In this document: positions 43,408 through 52,689 of the stretch, in pieces
How the letters are laid out: each line of letters starts with the position of its first letter
Numbering within the stretch: position 1 is the first letter of the stretch
Origin: G963677445 sp963678275
GTDB lineage: Bacteria > Bacteroidota > Ignavibacteria > Ignavibacteriales > Melioribacteraceae
Direction: 5' to 3'
DNA: 64,000 nt
Assembly (NCBI GenBank): GCA_963678275.1
Contig: OY782765.1
Location: forward strand, 2,480,001-2,544,000
Position numbers and translations under genes: made by a program
The notes under the pieces: model-generated
What the model was told of the DNA's origin: nothing
Database searches by the model: none
Seen by the model: the letters and a program-made list of their open reading frames with translations, nothing else

Positions 43408-45225
43408 TTATCCCTGGTTATACATGTCGTTGATAAGGTTGCCATATCTTTCTTCGATAACTTTTCTCTTGAGGCTGAGTTTCGGAGTAAGTTCTCCACT
43501 CTCAATAGAGAAAGGTTTATCGAGAAGCGCAAATTTCCTTACCTTTTCAAAACTCGGAAGCTGTTTCTGCAAAAGTTGCAACTCTTTCTGAAGCAATTCA
43601 TATATCTGCTTCAGCTCCACAAGGTCCGCTTCATCTTTATAGGATATTCTATGGGCGTCGGCATATTCCCTGAGAGCTTCAAAATCGGGAACGATCAAAG
43701 CGCTGAGGAACATTCTTCGGTCGCCAATCAGGACAAACTGCTCAATATATTTACTCGCCAGGAACATATTTTCCAAAGGCGCGGGAGCTATATATTTTCC
43801 GCCCGAGGTCTTGAATAAATGTTTTTTTCTGTCGGTAATGATCAGAAAACCTTCGGGATCGAAAACTCCTATATCACCTGTATGAAGCCAGCCATCCTTG
43901 AGCACCGATTCAGTTTCCTTTTTATTCTTATAATATCCCTGCATGATATTTGGTCCATGCGCCAGTATCTCTCCATCCTGGGCAATTTTTAATTCAACTC
44001 CGGGGAAAGATTTACCGACCGTTCCATGCTTAAAGTCATCTATTCTGTTAACCGCGAGAACCGGCGATGATTCTGTAAGTCCGTAACCCTGAATAACAAT
44101 CAACCCGACAGATTCAAAAAATTCACCAAGCTCACGCGGGAAAGCGGCTCCTCCGACAATAATAAATCTTATACGTCCGCCGGTTCGGGCTTTTAACTTT
44201 TTGAAAACCAGTGTATCGGCCAGTTTATGTTTAACGGTTAACCCGATAGGAGGATTTTCATGAGAGCGCCTGTATTTGGTCATCTCTTCCCCGATGCCAA
44301 CCCCCCAGTTAAATATCTTCTGTTTTTTAGGAGACTGACTTTCAACATTCTTTTTGATCCGGGAATACATTCTTTCAAAAAGCCTGGGAACAGCAGTCAT
44401 AACGGTTGGTTTTATCTCAAGCATATTTGTCGCTATTTTTTCAATTCCCTCGGCATAAGCAATCGTCGCTCCGGCAGAAAGCGCGGTATAATATCCGGCA
44501 GTCCGTTCAAAAATATGGCAAAGTGGGAGGAATGATAAAAAGAGATCATCCTTCGTAATGGGCAGCGCTTCATGCGCTCCCTGCACATTCGACAAGATAT
44601 TCCAGTGTGTCAGCATAACTCCCTTCGGTTCCCCCGTGGTGCCCGATGTATAAATAATTGTGCAAAGGTCATCCGGTCTGGCAAGCTCACACTGTTCCGG
44701 GAAAAAATTCCGGTTTGACTTTCCAAAAGTTTTACCTTTTCCCTGAATTTCCGAAAAACTGTATACATTTTCATCATTGCTCTTATCTTTTTCATTCATT
44801 ACAACAACGAATCGCAGATTTTTGCACTTATCCCTTATTTTGAGCACTTTATTCAACTGGTACTTATTGGAAACGATAATGCATTTTGATTCGGAATTCT
44901 GAAGAATAAACTCAATGTTATCGGCTGTTAATATAGGATAAAGGGGAACATTGATGGCCCCTATGCCTGTAATGGCAAAATCGGAATATACCCATTCCGG
45001 CCTGTTTTCCGAGATCAGCGCCACTTTATCCTCCCTCTTCACTCCCATAGAGGAAAGACCCATCGCGAATTCTTCAGTTATTTCGCCAAACTCTTTGTAA
45101 CTTATATCACGGTATTCCCCCTCTGCCTTCGATTTCAACATTGGTTTTTCCGACGCGCCGCTGAAGTCCCTCGTTAAAAGGGTAAACAATTCTGGTATTG
45201 TTTTTACAGGTTTTAATATTCCCAT
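43408..45225 (-). CDS. Long-chain fatty-acid-CoA ligase (AMP-forming)
   Basis: 605 residues of the ANL superfamily, FadD15-like. The AMP-binding P-loop is CTIIYTSGTTGEPKGVMLTH. Further motifs are FLSFLPLCHIFERTAGYYTA, the GYGLTESSPVLAVN stretch, the hinge GWLHTGDIGVFDPEGFLIIT and the catalytic-lysine region near GELTPKLSLKRKVI. It activates long-chain fatty acids with ATP and CoA for oxidation or lipid recycling. It stands alone between metG and a membrane acyltransferase on the same strand, with no beta-oxidation genes around it. Confidence 0.92.
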   Translation of the reverse strand: MGILKPVKTIPELFTLLTRDFSGASEKPMLKSKAEGEYRDISYKEFGEITEEFAMGLSSMGVKREDKVALISENRPEWVYSDFAITGIGAINVPLYPILTADNIEFILQNSESKCIIVSNKYQLNKVLKIRDKCKNLRFVVVMNEKDKSNDENVYSFSEIQGKGKTFGKSNRNFFPEQCELARPDDLCTIIYTSGTTGEPKGVMLTHWNILSNVQGAHEALPITKDDLFLSFLPLCHIFERTAGYYTALSAGATIAYAEGIEKIATNMLEIKPTVMTAVPRLFERMYSRIKKNVESQSPKKQKIFNWGVGIGEEMTKYRRSHENPPIGLTVKHKLADTLVFKKLKARTGGRIRFIIVGGAAFPRELGEFFESVGLIVIQGYGLTESSPVLAVNRIDDFKHGTVGKSFPGVELKIAQDGEILAHGPNIMQGYYKNKKETESVLKDGWLHTGDIGVFDPEGFLIITDRKKHLFKTSGGKYIAPAPLENMFLASKYIEQFVLIGDRRMFLSALIVPDFEALREYADAHRISYKDEADLVELKQIYELLQKELQLLQKQLPSFEKVRKFALLDKPFSIESGELTPKLSLKRKVIEERYGNLINDMYNQG

Positions 45226-45300
45226 TTCTCTCTCCGGAAAGGTTATTTTTGAACTAAATGCCGCAAAATTTAATAATTATTTTACACAGGTACAAATTTG

Positions 45301-46401
45301 TTATACCTTGATAATGATATTTTTGCGGTAAAATATCCACATTATTCCAAGCCAGAAGATTACATAAAATAAAGCGTAACAAAGTGACGCGTTCACCGGT
45401 GAAAGCCAGCTCGCGAATACACTGTTATATATAATAGTTTTCAGGGGAACGTCGTCAAACTTAATCAGATAGAACAAACGCCCCATGACTCCCGAAAGTA
45501 CATATACGGCGATCGCGTTAATTCCATAAACTATGAATGGTTTGCTCCACCATTTAATTTTTTTGTAATCAATGAAATAATATAAAACAGATAAAAATAC
45601 CAAAGCCAGCCCGCTTGTATAGAGCACATAAGAGCTTGTCCAGATATTTTTGTTCATCGGGAAAATACCATCCCATAAATAACCGCCGAACATGAGAAGA
45701 TTACCACCGAGAAACATATAAAGAAGAAGATCTTTTTTCTCTTTGATATTTAAGATTAAATAACCTGTCAGTACCCCGGCGAGTCCGCTTGATATTGCCG
45801 GAATAGTGCTCAGTATACCTTCAGGATCCCAGACTTTCGTATACCTCCAAAGATGTCCCCCGAGCAGAATGTTATCAAGCCAGGCGGCAAGATTATTTTC
45901 AGGCTCAAACCCTGGAACTCCCCTTCCCGGTACAGGAACAATTGTCATAAGAATCCAGTAGATCAGCAGACACGAAACTGAAATCCAGGCAATCTTTTTA
46001 ACGTCCGCCTTAAGGAAAATCCAGGAGGAAAAAAAATAAACCACAGCAATTCTCTGCAAAACTCCCGGAATTCGGAGTGTTGAAAGTTCAAAGAAGGGAA
46101 AACCGTTCAGGAAAACACCAAGCGCGAACAGAATCAGCGATCTTCTGAATATATGTTTCATTAACTGGCCGTCGCTATCCCCTTTGTTTTTTCTTTTTGT
46201 TAAGGATAATGTTATTGCCACACCTACAATAAAAAGGAAAAAAGGAAATACAAGGTCGGTGGGAGTGCAGCCATTCCAGGCCGCGTGTCTCAGCGGGGGA
46301 TAAATATCGGCCCACGATCCGGGATTATTTACCAGAATCATCCCCGCTATAGTGATTCCCCTGAATACATCAAGCGATAACAATCTCTCTTTTTTTTCCA
46401 T
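45301..46401 (-). CDS. NagX/HGSNAT-like membrane acyltransferase
   Basis: 366 residues with about ten membrane segments. The N-terminal block RLLSLDVFRGITIAGMILVN and then PTDLVFPFFLFIVGVAITLS matches the acyltransferase family that includes bacterial NagX and the human lysosomal heparan-alpha-glucosaminide acetyltransferase (DUF5009-type). The conserved Asn/Asp in NNPGSWADIYPPLRHAAWNG is part of the presumed active site. It probably transfers an acetyl group to an amino sugar across the inner membrane. No hexosaminidase or transporter genes lie beside it, so substrate remains unknown. Confidence 0.82.
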   Translation of the reverse strand: MEKKERLLSLDVFRGITIAGMILVNNPGSWADIYPPLRHAAWNGCTPTDLVFPFFLFIVGVAITLSLTKRKNKGDSDGQLMKHIFRRSLILFALGVFLNGFPFFELSTLRIPGVLQRIAVVYFFSSWIFLKADVKKIAWISVSCLLIYWILMTIVPVPGRGVPGFEPENNLAAWLDNILLGGHLWRYTKVWDPEGILSTIPAISSGLAGVLTGYLILNIKEKKDLLLYMFLGGNLLMFGGYLWDGIFPMNKNIWTSSYVLYTSGLALVFLSVLYYFIDYKKIKWWSKPFIVYGINAIAVYVLSGVMGRLFYLIKFDDVPLKTIIYNSVFASWLSPVNASLCYALFYVIFWLGIMWIFYRKNIIIKV

Positions 46402-46628
46402 TAACTCATTCCATTTTCATTTTTTATCAGCCCGGACATTTCAATTTTCCACATAATATCCGCAAACGGGAAAGGTGGAACTTAAAATTTCAGGAAGCTG
46501 ATTTGTATTTTTCAGCATTAAGAAACTTTAAAATAAGCAAAAAGAGGGGGATAAATAAATATTTTACTCCATATTATTATGAATTTTCCTTATTATTGCA
46601 GATTCTGTAATAAAAATTAAAGTAAATT
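46402..46628. other. Divergent intergenic region
   Basis: About 230 AT-rich bases between divergently read genes, so promoters in both directions are expected, but no clear boxes can be fixed by eye. Confidence 0.4.
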
Positions 46629-47243
46629 ATGAAATGGGTCAGAAAACTTTATGACTGGGTTTTGAGCTGGTCAGAATCTCCTTACGGACCTCTCGCTCTT
46701 TTTCTTCTGGCATTTGCCGAAGCCAGTTTTTTCCCTGTTCCTCCCGACGCTCTGCTTATAGCCCTTGTTCTCGGAGCGCGTAAAAAGGCGTTTAATTTTG
46801 CTCTCAACTGTGCGATTGCCTCTGTTATAGGTGCGTTGCTCGGATATGGGATCGGACATTACGTATGGTGGACCGGGGTAAACGAATTTTCCGGTTTCGC
46901 TCATTTTTTCTTCAATAATGTACCCGGCTTTTCCGAAAAACTTTTTTTTGATGTCAAGTCAATGTATGAGGAATGGAATTTCTGGATAATTTTCACAGCC
47001 GGTTTTACTCCGATACCCTATAAAGTGTTCACAATAAGCGCCGGGGCATTTGATATAAATATTTTTATGTTTATTCTCGCCTCCATCATCAGCCGCGCCG
47101 GAAGATTTTTCCTCGTGGCAGCCCTGATCTGGAAATTTGGTGAACAAATAAAAGGTTTTATCGATAAATATTTTAATCTTTTGGCAATTCTTTTTACGGT
47201 TTTATTAGTCGGGGGATTTGTTGTCATAAAATACCTGGTATAA
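46629..47243 (+). CDS. DedA/YqaA-family membrane protein (VTT domain)
   Basis: 204 residues, SNARE-associated/VTT fold related to E. coli YqaA. AEASFFPVPPDALLIALVLG is the re-entrant acidic-proline motif near residues 30-50, and then GYGIGHYVWW and the second signature FTAGFTPIPYKVFTISAG. Four or more membrane helices. DedA relatives flip or scramble polyprenyl- or phospholipids and affect envelope homeostasis. It is monocistronic, ending in the hairpin at 47282. Confidence 0.9.
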   Translation: MKWVRKLYDWVLSWSESPYGPLALFLLAFAEASFFPVPPDALLIALVLGARKKAFNFALNCAIASVIGALLGYGIGHYVWWTGVNEFSGFAHFFFNNVPGFSEKLFFDVKSMYEEWNFWIIFTAGFTPIPYKVFTISAGAFDINIFMFILASIISRAGRFFLVAALIWKFGEQIKGFIDKYFNLLAILFTVLLVGGFVVIKYLV

Positions 47244-47281
47244 TTTTATAAAATTGGTATCAATAGTTTTAATAATTCCGG

Positions 47282-47311
47282 AAACCCCGGGCTGAAAAGG
47301 CGCGGGGTTTT
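47282..47311 (+). terminator. Terminator after yqaA-like gene
   Basis: AAACCCCG / CGGGGTTT stem with a 13-base loop whose ends can pair further (GGC/GCG partial), 38 bp beyond the stop, followed by a short T-run. Confidence 0.65.
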
Positions 47312-47344
47312 GATATCTTCACCTTATCAGATAGTTTCTCCCTT

Positions 47345-48361
47345 CTAAAAAATCATAATCGTAATCATAAACTGGCAAGCCAGAGCTAAACTAATTCTGT
47401 CGTCCCTGACGGGACTTATTTACCTTTCTTTATACATTTCCCCCTATTTGAAAATAGGGGCTATTATCTTTCATCCCTGCCGGGATTCTTTTTACATGAT
47501 ACTATTTGTAACGAGATGAATCAGATGTAAAAAGTCCCGTTAGGGACGACAGATAATAGCCCCGCAATTCATTGTGGGGAAATAAGTTAAGAAGTTGATC
47601 AAAAGTCCCGCCAGGGACGACAGAATTACCCCGTAAAATAAAATTTTGCCATTTTGCGTAGAATTTGACTCCTTACGGAGTAATCGTAATCCCGCCCCCT
47701 GTGAAAAAATAAACTTATCCGGCGCCGTCACTAAACCAATTTTTCCCCTCTGTTACCAACTCTGAGTTTTTTAAAAACCGAATTCGATGACGATTTCGAT
47801 TTTAATTTCGACGGGCTTCTTAAATCCCGGTATCCTTTATAAATCCCTTAATAAGGTTCATTTCTTCCGTTTCAATCTGCGATTACAGCTAAATCCGAGG
47901 TAAATATTGCCCCGGCTGAATAAGGCAATAAGGTTGAATTTTTATGGGTGGTCACTTCTGCTACTAAGGTTAAAAAATAAAGAATAAGGTTTTTTTGAGC
48001 ATTTTTTCTTGTTCATTGCCTGGCTATAGGTTCCGAATACAATTCAGCGTGAGTTATATGGTGTACCTAACGGCACACTTGTTTATTTCTTCTTCTTTTT
48101 TTTCTACCAATATTTTGCCCCTGACGGGGCAACCTGATACGAAAATTATTTTTTTGTCCCGTTAGGGACAGCATATCGGTAAAAAAGAAAAAAGCAAGAT
48201 ATGCGGTGTGCCGTCAGGTACACCATATTTCTCCACCGGAGTATTATTATAATCATAAGCTTGCCAACTGGAACAGGGTATGTTATATCTTCCGGATTTT
48301 GCACTAATAATTTGACCATTTTGCATAGAAATTGGCTACTTGCGGAAGTAACAACAGGAAT
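47345..48361. repeat. Repeat-filled intergenic region (REP-like palindromes)
   Basis: About 1 kb without a gene. At 47397-47625 it holds alternating GTCCCTGACGGGAC, a CCCC-TATTT...AAATA-GGGG stem, ATCCCTGCCGGGAT, GTCCCGTTAGGGAC, CCCCGCAATTCATTGTGGGG and GTCCCGCCAGGGAC, with both orientations of GTCGTCCCT/AGGGACGAC. TTTTGCCATTTTGCG elements are at 47643 and (diverged) 48311. At 48055-48235 GTGTACCTAACGGCACAC, GCCCCTGACGGGGC, GTCCCGTTAGGGAC and a final GTGTGCCGTCAGGTACACC form an inverted version of the 34800-34960 block. This looks like REP/BIME-type dispersed DNA. Confidence 0.8.
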
Positions 48362-48393
48362 AAAAAAAATCCCCCGGGATAGCCACGGGGGAT
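48362..48393 (-). terminator. Terminator after transketolase
   Basis: On the minus strand ATCCCCCG / CGGGGGAT stem followed by eight U, 25 bp after the tkt stop. Confidence 0.85.
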
Positions 48394-48418
48394 AATCAAA
48401 ATTCATTTTAAGTTTCTG

Positions 48419-50434
48419 TCACATTTTCGATATTATTTTTCGGGAACGTTCAACTAAATTTTCTGCCGTAAAACCAAATTTTTCAAAAAGAACTTCTTTG
48501 GGGGCGGAGGCGCCAAAGGTGTCAATGGTAACCGCCTCACCACAACAGCCGATATATTTTTCCCAGCCGCATTTGAGTCCCGCCTCCACTATCAGCCTTG
48601 AAGATATTTCCGGCGGAATTACCTTATCCTTATAGTCCTCCGGCTGTTTCTCAAATATTTCCATACTTCCCATATTCACCACACGGGTGGGAATTCCTTC
48701 GGCGCTCAGCGTTTCAGCCGCCTGAAGAGAGATATCAATCTCGGCGCCGGATGAAATTATCAGATGTTTCGGTTCTTTTTCAGGTTCATAGAGAATATAA
48801 GCTCCCTTCAATAATCCTTCCGCCGGTGCATATTTATTTCTGTCAATAACCGGCAGATTCTGACGCGAGAGCATTAAAGCTGTCGGTCCTTCATGGTTTT
48901 CCAGCGCAGCTTTCCAGGCCAGAATAGTTTCATTGGCGTCGGCAGGTCTGATTACTGTCATACCGGGCAATGAGCGCAGTTGGCTGATATGTTCTATTGG
49001 CTGATGAGTAGGGCCATCCTCTCCAAGTCCGATGCTGTCATGTGTAAAAATATATACAGGATTCAGTCCTGTCATAGCGGCAATCCTTATCGCCGGTCGC
49101 ATATAATCACTGAATACAAGGAAAGTGGCGCAGAAAGCCCGGCAATTATTATAAAGGGATATTCCATTGGCGATGGAACCCATAGCATGTTCACGGATTC
49201 CGAAATAAATATTCCTCCCGCTGTAATCGCCAGAAGAAAAAGCTCCTGAATCACTTATCTTCACCTTATTGGAAGCAGCGAGATCGGCCGATCCGCCAAT
49301 AAATTCAGGATAATAATCAGCGATAAATTCAATAATTTTTCCCGATGCCGAGCGGGTGGCAATACTTTTCGAATAATCGTTGAACCGGGGAAACTGATCC
49401 ATAAATGAAAAATCTTTTTCACCACTGATAATATTTTTCAGCTCAGCGGCTTTTTCAGGGAATTCCGCAGACCATTTTTTATACAATTTTTCCCATGATG
49501 CCTGGTAAGCGGCCCCTGTTTCTTTCGCGGCCAGCAAATGTTCCCTTACGTCGGCCGGGATAAAGAATGATTCTTTGGTATCCCAGCTAAGATTTTTTTT
49601 AGTCGCTTCCACCTCATCAACACCGAGGGGTGCGCCGTGTGATGATGATTTTCCTCCTTTATTCGGGCTGCCATATCCTATCGTGGTTTTCAGAATTATC
49701 AGTGTGGGTTTTCCAGCGTTTTCTTTAGCGCTCACAACCGCCTTCTCAAGCGCGTCCGTGTCATTAATATTATCAACCCGCGCGACATTCCATTTATATG
49801 CTTCGAAACGTTTTTTTACATCCTCCGACATTGTAAATGAAAGGTCTCCATCTATCGTAATATTGTTGCTGTCAAAAAATACGATCAGATTATCGAGCCC
49901 GAAGTGACTGGCGAGTGAAGCGGCTTCATGTGAAACTCCCTCCATCATATCACCTTCACTCGCGAGGCAATAGATTTTATGATCCAAAATTTTATATTTT
50001 TCGCTGTTATACCTTGAGCCCATATTCTTTTCAGCAATAGCCATACCAACAGCATTGGCAAAACCCTGCCCCAATGGTCCGGTGGTTGTTTCAATTCCGG
50101 GGGTTAAACCTGATTCGGGATGCCCGGGGGTAATGCTTCCCCACTGCCGGAAATTTTTAATATCATCCAGACTAATATCATATCCGCAAAGGTGCAGAAT
50201 TCCATAAAGAAGCATGCTTCCATGCCCGGCTGAAAGGATAAATCTGTCCCGGTTAATCCACGCGGGATCTGCCGGATTATGTTTCATTATTTTTTTATAA
50301 AGGAGATAAGCGAGTGGAGCGCATCCCATTACAATTCCCGGATGGCCTGAATTTGCTTTCTGAATAGCGTCGATAGCAAGAGTTCTGATTGTGTTTACTG
50401 ATCTTTCTTCAATAGTTTTGTTTTCGGATAACAT
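48419..50434 (-). CDS. tkt: Transketolase
   Basis: 671 residues, thiamine-diphosphate enzyme of the non-oxidative pentose phosphate pathway and Calvin-type rearrangements. The N-terminal AIQKANSGHPGIVMG, FILSAGHGSMLLYG, GPLGQGFANAVGMAIAEKN, the ThDP-binding GDMMEGVSHEAASLASHFGL...NNITIDGD, then the Pyr-domain FFGIREHAMGS-type segment YFGIREHAMGSIANGISLYN, FVFSDYMRPAIR-like LVFSDYMRPAIRIAAMT, and HDSIGLGEDGPTHQPIEHIS are all present. The C-terminal domain is complete, ending before the terminator. Full-length fusion form rather than split halves. Confidence 0.97.
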   Translation of the reverse strand: MLSENKTIEERSVNTIRTLAIDAIQKANSGHPGIVMGCAPLAYLLYKKIMKHNPADPAWINRDRFILSAGHGSMLLYGILHLCGYDISLDDIKNFRQWGSITPGHPESGLTPGIETTTGPLGQGFANAVGMAIAEKNMGSRYNSEKYKILDHKIYCLASEGDMMEGVSHEAASLASHFGLDNLIVFFDSNNITIDGDLSFTMSEDVKKRFEAYKWNVARVDNINDTDALEKAVVSAKENAGKPTLIILKTTIGYGSPNKGGKSSSHGAPLGVDEVEATKKNLSWDTKESFFIPADVREHLLAAKETGAAYQASWEKLYKKWSAEFPEKAAELKNIISGEKDFSFMDQFPRFNDYSKSIATRSASGKIIEFIADYYPEFIGGSADLAASNKVKISDSGAFSSGDYSGRNIYFGIREHAMGSIANGISLYNNCRAFCATFLVFSDYMRPAIRIAAMTGLNPVYIFTHDSIGLGEDGPTHQPIEHISQLRSLPGMTVIRPADANETILAWKAALENHEGPTALMLSRQNLPVIDRNKYAPAEGLLKGAYILYEPEKEPKHLIISSGAEIDISLQAAETLSAEGIPTRVVNMGSMEIFEKQPEDYKDKVIPPEISSRLIVEAGLKCGWEKYIGCCGEAVTIDTFGASAPKEVLFEKFGFTAENLVERSRKIISKM

Positions 50435-50468
50435 TTATTTCAAACTCCGTAAAAAAATTCATTTAGTT

Positions 50469-50798
50469 TTATTCGCCATAATATTCACCATCGACAATCG
50501 GAGTAACGCAAATAAGGGGGTTTTCAGGAACATTGAAAGTTTTAAAGATTCTTTCAAAAAGAGTAAAATGCATACCCTGTTTTTCAAGTTTGGAAAACCG
50601 GTTATATGACATCAAGTTCCCTTTGTTATCGCAGGGAGCGTCAAAGTCATCAGCTTTCGTAAAATCGGCTTCGGCATTATCTTTAAGAAACCTGATTTTT
50701 TCTTCGTCACTTCCCTCCCGATCATAACTAAGGGCTTTAAAATTTGTTACTTCACCATTTTCAATGATAAGATAAATATTAAGAATGATCTCTTTCAA
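50469..50798 (-). CDS. Small hypothetical protein
   Basis: About 109 residues, soluble, acidic, no signal peptide. It begins KEIILNIYLIIENGEVTNFK and ends FNVPENPLICVTPIVDGEYYGE; no family is recognised. A TTG at 50798 is preferred as start because GGAG lies five bases upstream; a frame seven codons longer starts at a TTG at 50819. It sits 34 bp upstream of transketolase on the same strand, so co-transcription is likely. Confidence 0.5.
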   Translation of the reverse strand: MKEIILNIYLIIENGEVTNFKALSYDREGSDEEKIRFLKDNAEADFTKADDFDAPCDNKGNLMSYNRFSKLEKQGMHFTLFERIFKTFNVPENPLICVTPIVDGEYYGE

Positions 50799-50944
50799 AT
50801 CTACTCCGCGGGTCAGCAAATGGCTCTTTTTTAGAAAAAATTCTAAAAAAGGAGATAATATTGAATATTATTGGATATCCGAATTTCATCAATTTTGTCT
50901 AATTGACCAAATTAATTATTCAATCTTTCCAGGTAAGAGAACTC

Positions 50945-50983
50945 AAAAAAAAAAGCACAGAACCTCTGTCTGTGCTTTTTTTT
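50945..50983 (-). terminator. Terminator after the CDGSH gene
   Basis: GCACAGA / TCTGTGC stem with a seven-base loop, flanked by ten A and nine T, so it can act on both strands; it lies 18 bp beyond the CDGSH stop. Confidence 0.88.
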
Positions 50984-51000
50984 AAAGAATATCTCAACCG

Positions 51001-51237
51001 TTAAAGATTCTTATGGGCGCCGTCACAATAGGGTTTGCTGCCCGACTTTTTACAACCGCACCAGGCAACTGTTTTTTCGGTGGTAATTTCTTCCACTACC
51101 GGAATAAATTCTGTGCCCTTATGTGAGCCGTCACAATAAGGCTGTGATTTCGATTGGCCGCACGCGCACCAGTAATACTTACCCGGTTTAACATTTTCCA
51201 CGTAAGGTTTTTTCTGTGGAACTGCCGGTTCTGCCAT
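51001..51237 (-). CDS. Double CDGSH iron-sulfur domain protein
   Basis: 78 residues carrying two CDGSH motifs: CACGQSKSQPYCDGSH and CGCKKSGSKPYCDGAH. Each binds a [2Fe-2S] cluster with three Cys and one His, as in mitoNEET/MiNT-type proteins, which handle redox or cluster transfer. The tandem arrangement in one short chain is like bacterial MiNT-class proteins. The gene is 14 bp downstream of fumarase and read with it; fumarase class II has no cluster, so the link is not obvious. Confidence 0.92.
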   Translation of the reverse strand: MAEPAVPQKKPYVENVKPGKYYWCACGQSKSQPYCDGSHKGTEFIPVVEEITTEKTVAWCGCKKSGSKPYCDGAHKNL

Positions 51238-51251
51238 ATCATACTCCTTTT

Positions 51252-52643
51252 TTATTTTTTAGGACCTGTCATATTTTCCGGTCTTACAGCCTTTTTGAAT
51301 TCTTCTGAAGTCATCAGCCCCAGTTTTACAACTGCTTCTTCAAGTGTAATATCTTCAGCAAAAGCAGTTTTCGCCACCTTAGCTGCGTTGTCATAACCAA
51401 TATGGGGATTCAGAGCGGTGACGAGCATTAAAGAATTGGTCAGATACGCCTGAATATTTTTATCATTCGCTTTTAATCCCACAATGCAGTTATCAGTAAA
51501 TGATTCAGAGGCGTCAGCAATAAGTCTGATAGACTGCAGGAGATTAAAAATCATAACCGGTTTAAAAACATTCAGCTCAAAATTACCGCTTGCTCCGCCG
51601 AAATTAACTGCCACATCATTACCGAAAACCTGTGCGCAAACCATGGTCATCGCTTCCGGCTGTGTGGGATTCACTTTACCCGGCATAATAGAGCTGCCCG
51701 GTTCATTTGCCGGGAGAGTAATTTCACCGATACCGCATCGGGGACCTGATCCGAGCCATCTGACATCATTCGCGATTTTCATCAGTGAAGCTGCGATAGT
51801 TTTCATCACACCGCTTGCCTCAACTACAGCGTCATGACCAGCGAGAGCCTCGAATTTATTCTTTGCTGTAACAAAAGGAAGACCTGTGATCTCCGCTATT
51901 TTCGCGGCAGATTTTACAGCGAAATCGGGATGGGTATTTAATCCTGTTCCAACGGCGGTTCCCCCGAGTGCAAGTTCATAAAGACGGGGAAGACAGCCGT
52001 CAATTCTTTCCAGCGCGTAATCAAGCTGCTGAACATACCCTGAAAATTCCTGGCCAAGTGTCAGGGGAACGGCATCCATGAGATGTGTGCGGCCTATTTT
52101 GATTATATTTTCGAACTCTTTTTGTTTATCAGCAAGAGCGTTCCGCAATTTTTTTATCATGGGAATCAACCTGCGGTTAATCTCTTCCACAGCCGAAATA
52201 TGCATCGCGGTAGGGAAAGTATCATTAGATGACTGCGCTTTATTCACATCATCATTGGGATGAACAGGTTTTTTGCTCCCTATTTCACCCCCGGCAATCT
52301 GAATAGCGCGGTTGGCGATAACCTCATTCGAATTCATATTGGTCTGTGTCCCGCTTCCTGTCTGCCATACAACAAGGGGAAAATGTTCATCAAGCTTACC
52401 GCTGATAACTTCATCGGCAGCTTTAACAATTAATTCCGCCTTTTCCTCCGTTAATGTGCCAAGTTCCTTATTTGTAAGAGCCGCGGCCTTTTTCAAAATT
52501 CCAAGCGCTCTGATTATTTCTCTCGGAAACCTTTCGCCGCCAATCTTAAAATTCATCAATGACCTGCCTGTCTGAGCGCCATAAAGTTTATCGACGGGCA
52601 CCTTTACTTCTCCCATTGTATCAGTTTCAATACGATATTCCAT
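51252..52643 (-). CDS. fumC: Fumarate hydratase class II
   Basis: 463 residues, cluster-free fumarase/aspartase superfamily enzyme interconverting fumarate and malate. The signature GSSIMPGKVNPTQPEA is present, as are the substrate-binding SGSGTQTNMNSNEVIANRA-type segment (TGSGTQTNMNSNEV), HPNDDVNKAQSSNDTFPTAM and GRTHLMDAVPLTLGQEFSG. HPNDDVN (not the aspartase HPLVDVN-type) supports fumarase. The start is the ATG at 52643, preceded by AAGGAGAG; a GTG two codons earlier fits less well. Upstream of the double CDGSH gene, same operon. Confidence 0.94.
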   Translation of the reverse strand: MEYRIETDTMGEVKVPVDKLYGAQTGRSLMNFKIGGERFPREIIRALGILKKAAALTNKELGTLTEEKAELIVKAADEVISGKLDEHFPLVVWQTGSGTQTNMNSNEVIANRAIQIAGGEIGSKKPVHPNDDVNKAQSSNDTFPTAMHISAVEEINRRLIPMIKKLRNALADKQKEFENIIKIGRTHLMDAVPLTLGQEFSGYVQQLDYALERIDGCLPRLYELALGGTAVGTGLNTHPDFAVKSAAKIAEITGLPFVTAKNKFEALAGHDAVVEASGVMKTIAASLMKIANDVRWLGSGPRCGIGEITLPANEPGSSIMPGKVNPTQPEAMTMVCAQVFGNDVAVNFGGASGNFELNVFKPVMIFNLLQSIRLIADASESFTDNCIVGLKANDKNIQAYLTNSLMLVTALNPHIGYDNAAKVAKTAFAEDITLEEAVVKLGLMTSEEFKKAVRPENMTGPKK

Positions 52644-52689
52644 AATCACTCTCCTTAAAAATTTTTATATCAGTTAATATTTATTTATG

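Noticed and set aside
47018..47227. Antisense frames inside the YqaA-like gene
   Set aside because: Shadows of a clearly coding gene with conserved membrane motifs on the plus strand.
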